Shown here: positions 61,190 through 64,000 of the stretch, piece after piece
How positions within the stretch are numbered: position 1 is the first letter of the stretch
How the letters are laid out: each line of letters begins with the position of its first letter
Assembly (NCBI RefSeq): GCF_009834125.1
Contig: NZ_CP047146.1
Location: 5,635,501-5,699,500 of the forward strand
Reading direction: 5' to 3'
DNA from: Streptomyces sp. GS7
Lineage (GTDB): Bacteria; Actinomycetota; Actinomycetes; Streptomycetales; Streptomycetaceae
Length of the DNA: 64,000 nucleotides
Program-made: the position numbers and the translations under genes
Notes under the pieces: generated by a model
What the model was told of the DNA's origin: nothing
The model's input: only the letters and a program-made list of their open reading frames with translations
The model's database searches: none

Positions 61190-61867
61190 ATGGCAATCAC
61201 CACTTCCACCGCATCCACCGCGCACCTCGCATCCGTCACCCTTGAGGTGGCCGATCCCGAGGCCGCCCACCGCTTCTCCACCGCCCTCGGAGTGGACATG
61301 CACATACGCCTGCGGGCGTCCGAGGCGCACTCCACCGGATTCCGCGGCTTCACCCTGGCGCTCACGGTGTCCCAGCCGGCCTCCGTCGACAGCTTCCTCG
61401 GCGCCGCCGTGGACGCCGGCGCCACGGTGCTGAAGCCCGCCGCGAAGTCTCTGTGGGGCTACGGCGGAGTCGTCCAGGCGCCCGACGGGACGATCTGGAA
61501 GGTCGCGACCTCGGCGAAGAAGGACACCGGCCCGGCCACCCGCGAGATCGACGAGATCGTCCTCCTGCTCGGCGTCGAGGACATGAAGGCAAGCAAGCAG
61601 TTCTACGTCGGCCGGGGTTTGACGGTGGCCAGGAGCTTCGGCGGAAAGTACACCGAGTTCGCCTCCGGCGAGGCCGGCCCCGTCAAGCTGGCGCTGTACA
61701 AGCGCCGCGGCCTGGCCAAGGACCTCGGCGTCCCCGCCGACGGCACCGGCTCGCACCGCGTCGTCCTCGGCAGCACCGCCGGCTCCTTCACCGACCCGGA
61801 CGGATTCGCCTGGGAGGCCGCCACCCCGCTCACCCCCGCGCCGTCCACGGCGTCCGCACCGTCCTGA
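61190..61867 (+). CDS. VOC-family protein, two-module
   Basis: A 225-residue protein with two VOC modules, the first at about residues 10-110 (VTLEVADPEAAHRFSTALGV) and the second at about 120-215 (IVLLLGVEDMKASKQFYVGR, TDPDGFAWEAA). ATG 61190 is favoured over 61184 because it sits at the same distance from the promoter as in the other VOC gene. It is probably co-regulated with it. Confidence 0.83.
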   Translation: MAITTSTASTAHLASVTLEVADPEAAHRFSTALGVDMHIRLRASEAHSTGFRGFTLALTVSQPASVDSFLGAAVDAGATVLKPAAKSLWGYGGVVQAPDGTIWKVATSAKKDTGPATREIDEIVLLLGVEDMKASKQFYVGRGLTVARSFGGKYTEFASGEAGPVKLALYKRRGLAKDLGVPADGTGSHRVVLGSTAGSFTDPDGFAWEAATPLTPAPSTASAPS

Positions 61868-61939
61868 CTCCCGGCCCTGACCTCCCGGCGCTCAACTCCC
61901 GCCCCGGCCTGCTCATCCCCGTACGAGAGGAAATCTGCC

Positions 61940-62422
61940 ATGCAGCACACGAAGTCGTCTGCCGAGAACTCCGGCACGGCCGCCGAGCAGTACAACGGAT
62001 TCACCGCCGAGGAGCGGGCCGCGATGAAGGAGCACGCGCAGGAGCTGAAGAAGGCGGCGGTGCGGCGCGGTTCGCGGGCGGAGAAGGAGGCGGCGGCGGA
62101 GCGGGATGTGCTCGCGAAGATCGCCGAGATGCCGGAGGCGGACCGGGTCCTCGCCGAGCGGATCCACGCCGTCGTCAAGGCCGCCGCACCGGGCCTCACG
62201 CCCAAGCTCTGGTACGGGATGCCCGCCTACGCCAGAGACGGCAAGGTCGTCTGCCACTTCCAGAGTGCGCAGAAGTTCACGTCGAGGTACGCCACGCTCG
62301 GATTCAGCGACCAGGCGGCGCTCGACGACGGCGCCATGTGGCCGACCGCCTACGCTCTGAAGGAACTCACCGCAGCCGACGAACAGCGCATCAGCGCGCT
62401 CGTGAAGAAGGCGATGGGCTGA
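61940..62422 (+). CDS. DUF1801-domain protein
   Basis: A 160-residue protein; the C-terminal part (about 70-155) is the DUF1801 fold ([25 protein letters not shown]). The N-terminal helical half is rich in Lys/Ala/Glu. Some relatives are described as iron chaperone-like, but this is not proven. It follows the two-module VOC gene by 72 bp with its own good ribosome-binding site (GAGAGGAAA) and may be co-transcribed. Confidence 0.8.
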   Translation: MQHTKSSAENSGTAAEQYNGFTAEERAAMKEHAQELKKAAVRRGSRAEKEAAAERDVLAKIAEMPEADRVLAERIHAVVKAAAPGLTPKLWYGMPAYARDGKVVCHFQSAQKFTSRYATLGFSDQAALDDGAMWPTAYALKELTAADEQRISALVKKAMG

Positions 62423-62566
62423 GGTTGCTGGAGAGGCCGGAGGCCGCCGGGCAGGTCGGGGAGTGGGAACGCACAACGGCTGTGCATGTCGCTACTCTCT
62501 CCTCCCCCACGAAAGCGATCTCCCAAATCTCTGCCACCAGCGGTATGCGACATCCAGGAGACGGCC

Positions 62567-62598
62567 AAGGGCCCCACTCCAGGTGGCGTGGAGCCCTT
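62567..62598. terminator. Terminator after the DUF1801 gene
   Basis: AAGGGCCCCAC (62567-62577) and GTGGAGCCCTT (62588-62598) pair with one mismatch, followed on the plus strand by a T-rich GTTCTTTC. Confidence 0.7.
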
Positions 62599-62662
62599 GT
62601 TCTTTCACGGCGGACTATGCGCGTCTTACCACGGACCATGCGCGTCGTGCAGGTGCTTCGTG

Positions 62663-63889
62663 TCAGCGGATCGGCATTCCCGACAGCGTGCGGGAGATCA
62701 CCAGCCGCTGGATCTCACTGGTGCCTTCGAAGATCGTGTAGATGGCGGCGTCGCGGTGCATCCGCTCGACCGGGTATTCGCGGGTGAAGCCGTTGCCGCC
62801 GAGGATCTGGACGGCCTGGGCGGTGACCTTCTTGGCGACCTCGCTGGCGTAGAGCTTGGACATGGAACCCTCGGCGGAGGTGAAGGGCTTGCCGGTGGTC
62901 GCCATCCACGAGGCGCGCCAGACCAGCAGCCGGGCGGCGTCGATCTGGGTCCGCATGTCGGCGAGCTGGAAGGCCACGCCCTGGTTGTCGATGATCGGGC
63001 GGCCGAACTGCTCGCGGGTCCTGGCGTACTCCAGCGCCTCCTCGTACGCCGCGCGGGCGGTGCCGACGGCCATGGCGCCGACGGCCGGGCGGGAAGCCTC
63101 GAAGGTGGCCATCGCGGCGTTCTTCACGCGCTCGCCGCCGCTCCGGGCTCGCTCGCGGGCGCGGGCCAGCCGCTCGTCGAGCTTCTCCTTGCCGCCGAGC
63201 AGGCAGTGGCCGGGGACCCGGACGTCCTCCAGGACGACCTCGGCGGTGTGCGAGGCGCGGATGCCGTGCTTCTTGAACTTCTGGCCCTGGGAGAGGCCCG
63301 GGGTGTTCGGCGGGACGATGAAGGAGGCGTGCCCCTTGGAGCCCAGCTCCGGGTCGACGACGGCGACCACGACGTGGACGCCGGCGATGCCGCCGTTGGT
63401 CGCCCAGGTCTTGGTGCCGTTGAGCACCCACTCGTCCTTGGCCCCGTCGTAGACGGCCCGGGTGCGCATCGAGGCGACGTCCGAGCCGGCGTCCGGTTCG
63501 GAGGAGCAGAAGGCGGCGACCTTGACGTCATCGGGGTCGCCGTACATCTGCGGGACCCAGGTGCCGATCTGCTCCTCGGTGCCGTTGGCCAGGACGCCGA
63601 CGGCGGCGAGCCCGGTGCCCACGATGGACAGCGCGATGCCGGCGTCGCCCCAGAACAGCTCCTCCATGGCCATGGGGATGCCGAGGCCGGTGGGGTCGAA
63701 GAACTGCTGGGCGTAGAAGTCGAGGGAGTACAGCCCGATCTTGGCGGCTTCCTGGATGACGGGCCAGGGAGTCTCCTCGCGCTCGTCCCATTCGGCGGCG
63801 GCGGGGCGCATGACATCCGCGGCGAAGCCGTGAATCCAGTCACGGACTTCCTTCTGCTCGTCGTTGAGCTCCATGGTGAACTCGGCCAT
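62663..63889 (-). CDS. Acyl-CoA dehydrogenase
   Basis: A 408-residue flavoenzyme of the usual length. AFCSSEPDAGSDVASM and WATNGG line the FAD site, and ILGGNGFTREYPVERMHRDA and IYTIFEGTSEIQRLVISR are the C-terminal family motifs; the catalytic Glu is expected in the EGTSEIQ segment. It oxidises an acyl-CoA to the 2-enoyl form in fatty acid or branched-chain acid breakdown. A GGAGGGG ribosome-binding site precedes the ATG. Confidence 0.93.
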   Translation of the reverse strand: MAEFTMELNDEQKEVRDWIHGFAADVMRPAAAEWDEREETPWPVIQEAAKIGLYSLDFYAQQFFDPTGLGIPMAMEELFWGDAGIALSIVGTGLAAVGVLANGTEEQIGTWVPQMYGDPDDVKVAAFCSSEPDAGSDVASMRTRAVYDGAKDEWVLNGTKTWATNGGIAGVHVVVAVVDPELGSKGHASFIVPPNTPGLSQGQKFKKHGIRASHTAEVVLEDVRVPGHCLLGGKEKLDERLARARERARSGGERVKNAAMATFEASRPAVGAMAVGTARAAYEEALEYARTREQFGRPIIDNQGVAFQLADMRTQIDAARLLVWRASWMATTGKPFTSAEGSMSKLYASEVAKKVTAQAVQILGGNGFTREYPVERMHRDAAIYTIFEGTSEIQRLVISRTLSGMPIR

Positions 63890-63919
63890 GTCCCCTCCAG
63901 TGGTGCGCGCATGCCAGAT

Positions 63920-63958
63920 GTTACTTGCGGTAACCCGAGTCTGTTACTCGCCAGTAGA
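63920..63958. promoter_or_regulatory. Two tandem operators upstream of the acyl-CoA dehydrogenase
   Basis: GTTACTTGCGGTAAC (63920-63934) is a perfect palindrome of GTTAC/GTAAC arms, and GTTACTCGCCAGTAGA (63943-63958) is an imperfect copy 23 bp further on, about two helical turns. This matches the spacing of TetR-type regulators of fatty acid genes. The regulator is not in the window. Confidence 0.55.
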
Positions 63959-64000
63959 TAATGTCAACTCCTCCGCGCGACCCAACCGGCGCCGCAGGGC

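Overview
The window is a very GC-rich actinobacterial chromosome segment and almost certainly comes from a Streptomyces or close relative. The evidence is the strong G/C third-position bias, several SpoIIE-type PP2C phosphatases, an AfsA/gamma-butyrolactone-receptor pair, LigD-type NHEJ proteins, frequent GTG/TTG starts and leaderless-looking promoters. No rRNA, tRNA, CRISPR array, intact insertion sequence or prophage was seen.

Layout. 1-8.8 kb: an MFS transporter, two large multidomain SpoIIE phosphatases, a small hypothetical and an APC permease. 9-17 kb: an acyl-CoA synthetase, a small secreted His-rich protein, a divergent pair of LigD-type polymerase and ATP-dependent DNA ligase, a SpoIIE phosphatase/MASE1 pair and a second APC permease. 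17-24 kb: an ArsR-like regulator divergent from an EmrB/QacA exporter, an orphan acyl-CoA carboxylase epsilon-like protein, a Tat-exported Dyp-type peroxidase, a secreted lipase and an AraC regulator.

23.8-37.0 kb (all minus strand) is the centrepiece: a complete high-affinity (group 1h, actinobacterial-type) [NiFe]-hydrogenase locus. Transcription order is hhyS, hhyL, a NifU-like protein, a Cys-rich protein (DUF5947-like), a DUF6084-like protein, a 464-aa conserved protein, an endopeptidase, a 33-aa micro-protein, then hypA, hypB, hypF, hypC, hypD and hypE. Most genes overlap by 4-8 nt, so the set looks translationally coupled. The locus carries structural subunits, Ni delivery (HypA/B), Fe(CN)2CO assembly (HypC/D/E/F) and C-terminal processing, and is expected to let the organism live on atmospheric H2 during dormancy.

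37-44.6 kb: a DUF4232 lipoprotein with an 11-bp-pitch repeat upstream, a Gfo/Idh/MocA oxidoreductase, an MFS exporter fused to three carboxypeptidase-regulatory-like domains, and a divergent gamma-butyrolactone receptor/AfsA pair. 44.6-48 kb: an alkylation-repair operon (Ada-AlkA fusion, Ogt, 2OG-Fe(II) oxygenase). 48-53 kb: an HD-domain protein and the glyoxylate-to-glycerate genes gcl, hyi and glxR. 53-64 kb: a serine hydrolase, a DUF4097 protein divergent from a MarR-like regulator with an IS30-like N-terminal helix-turn-helix, a GNAT enzyme, a frameshifted NmrA-like pseudogene, an Eis-like acetyltransferase, two VOC proteins flanking an AraC regulator and sharing an identical promoter element, a DUF1801 protein and an acyl-CoA dehydrogenase.

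The most promising less-described signals are the uncharacterised gene block and micro-protein in the hydrogenase operon, the hairpin between hhyS and hhyL, the shared operator/leaderless promoter module of the VOC genes, the IS30-HTH/MarR fusion with its operator cluster, and the MFS fusion.
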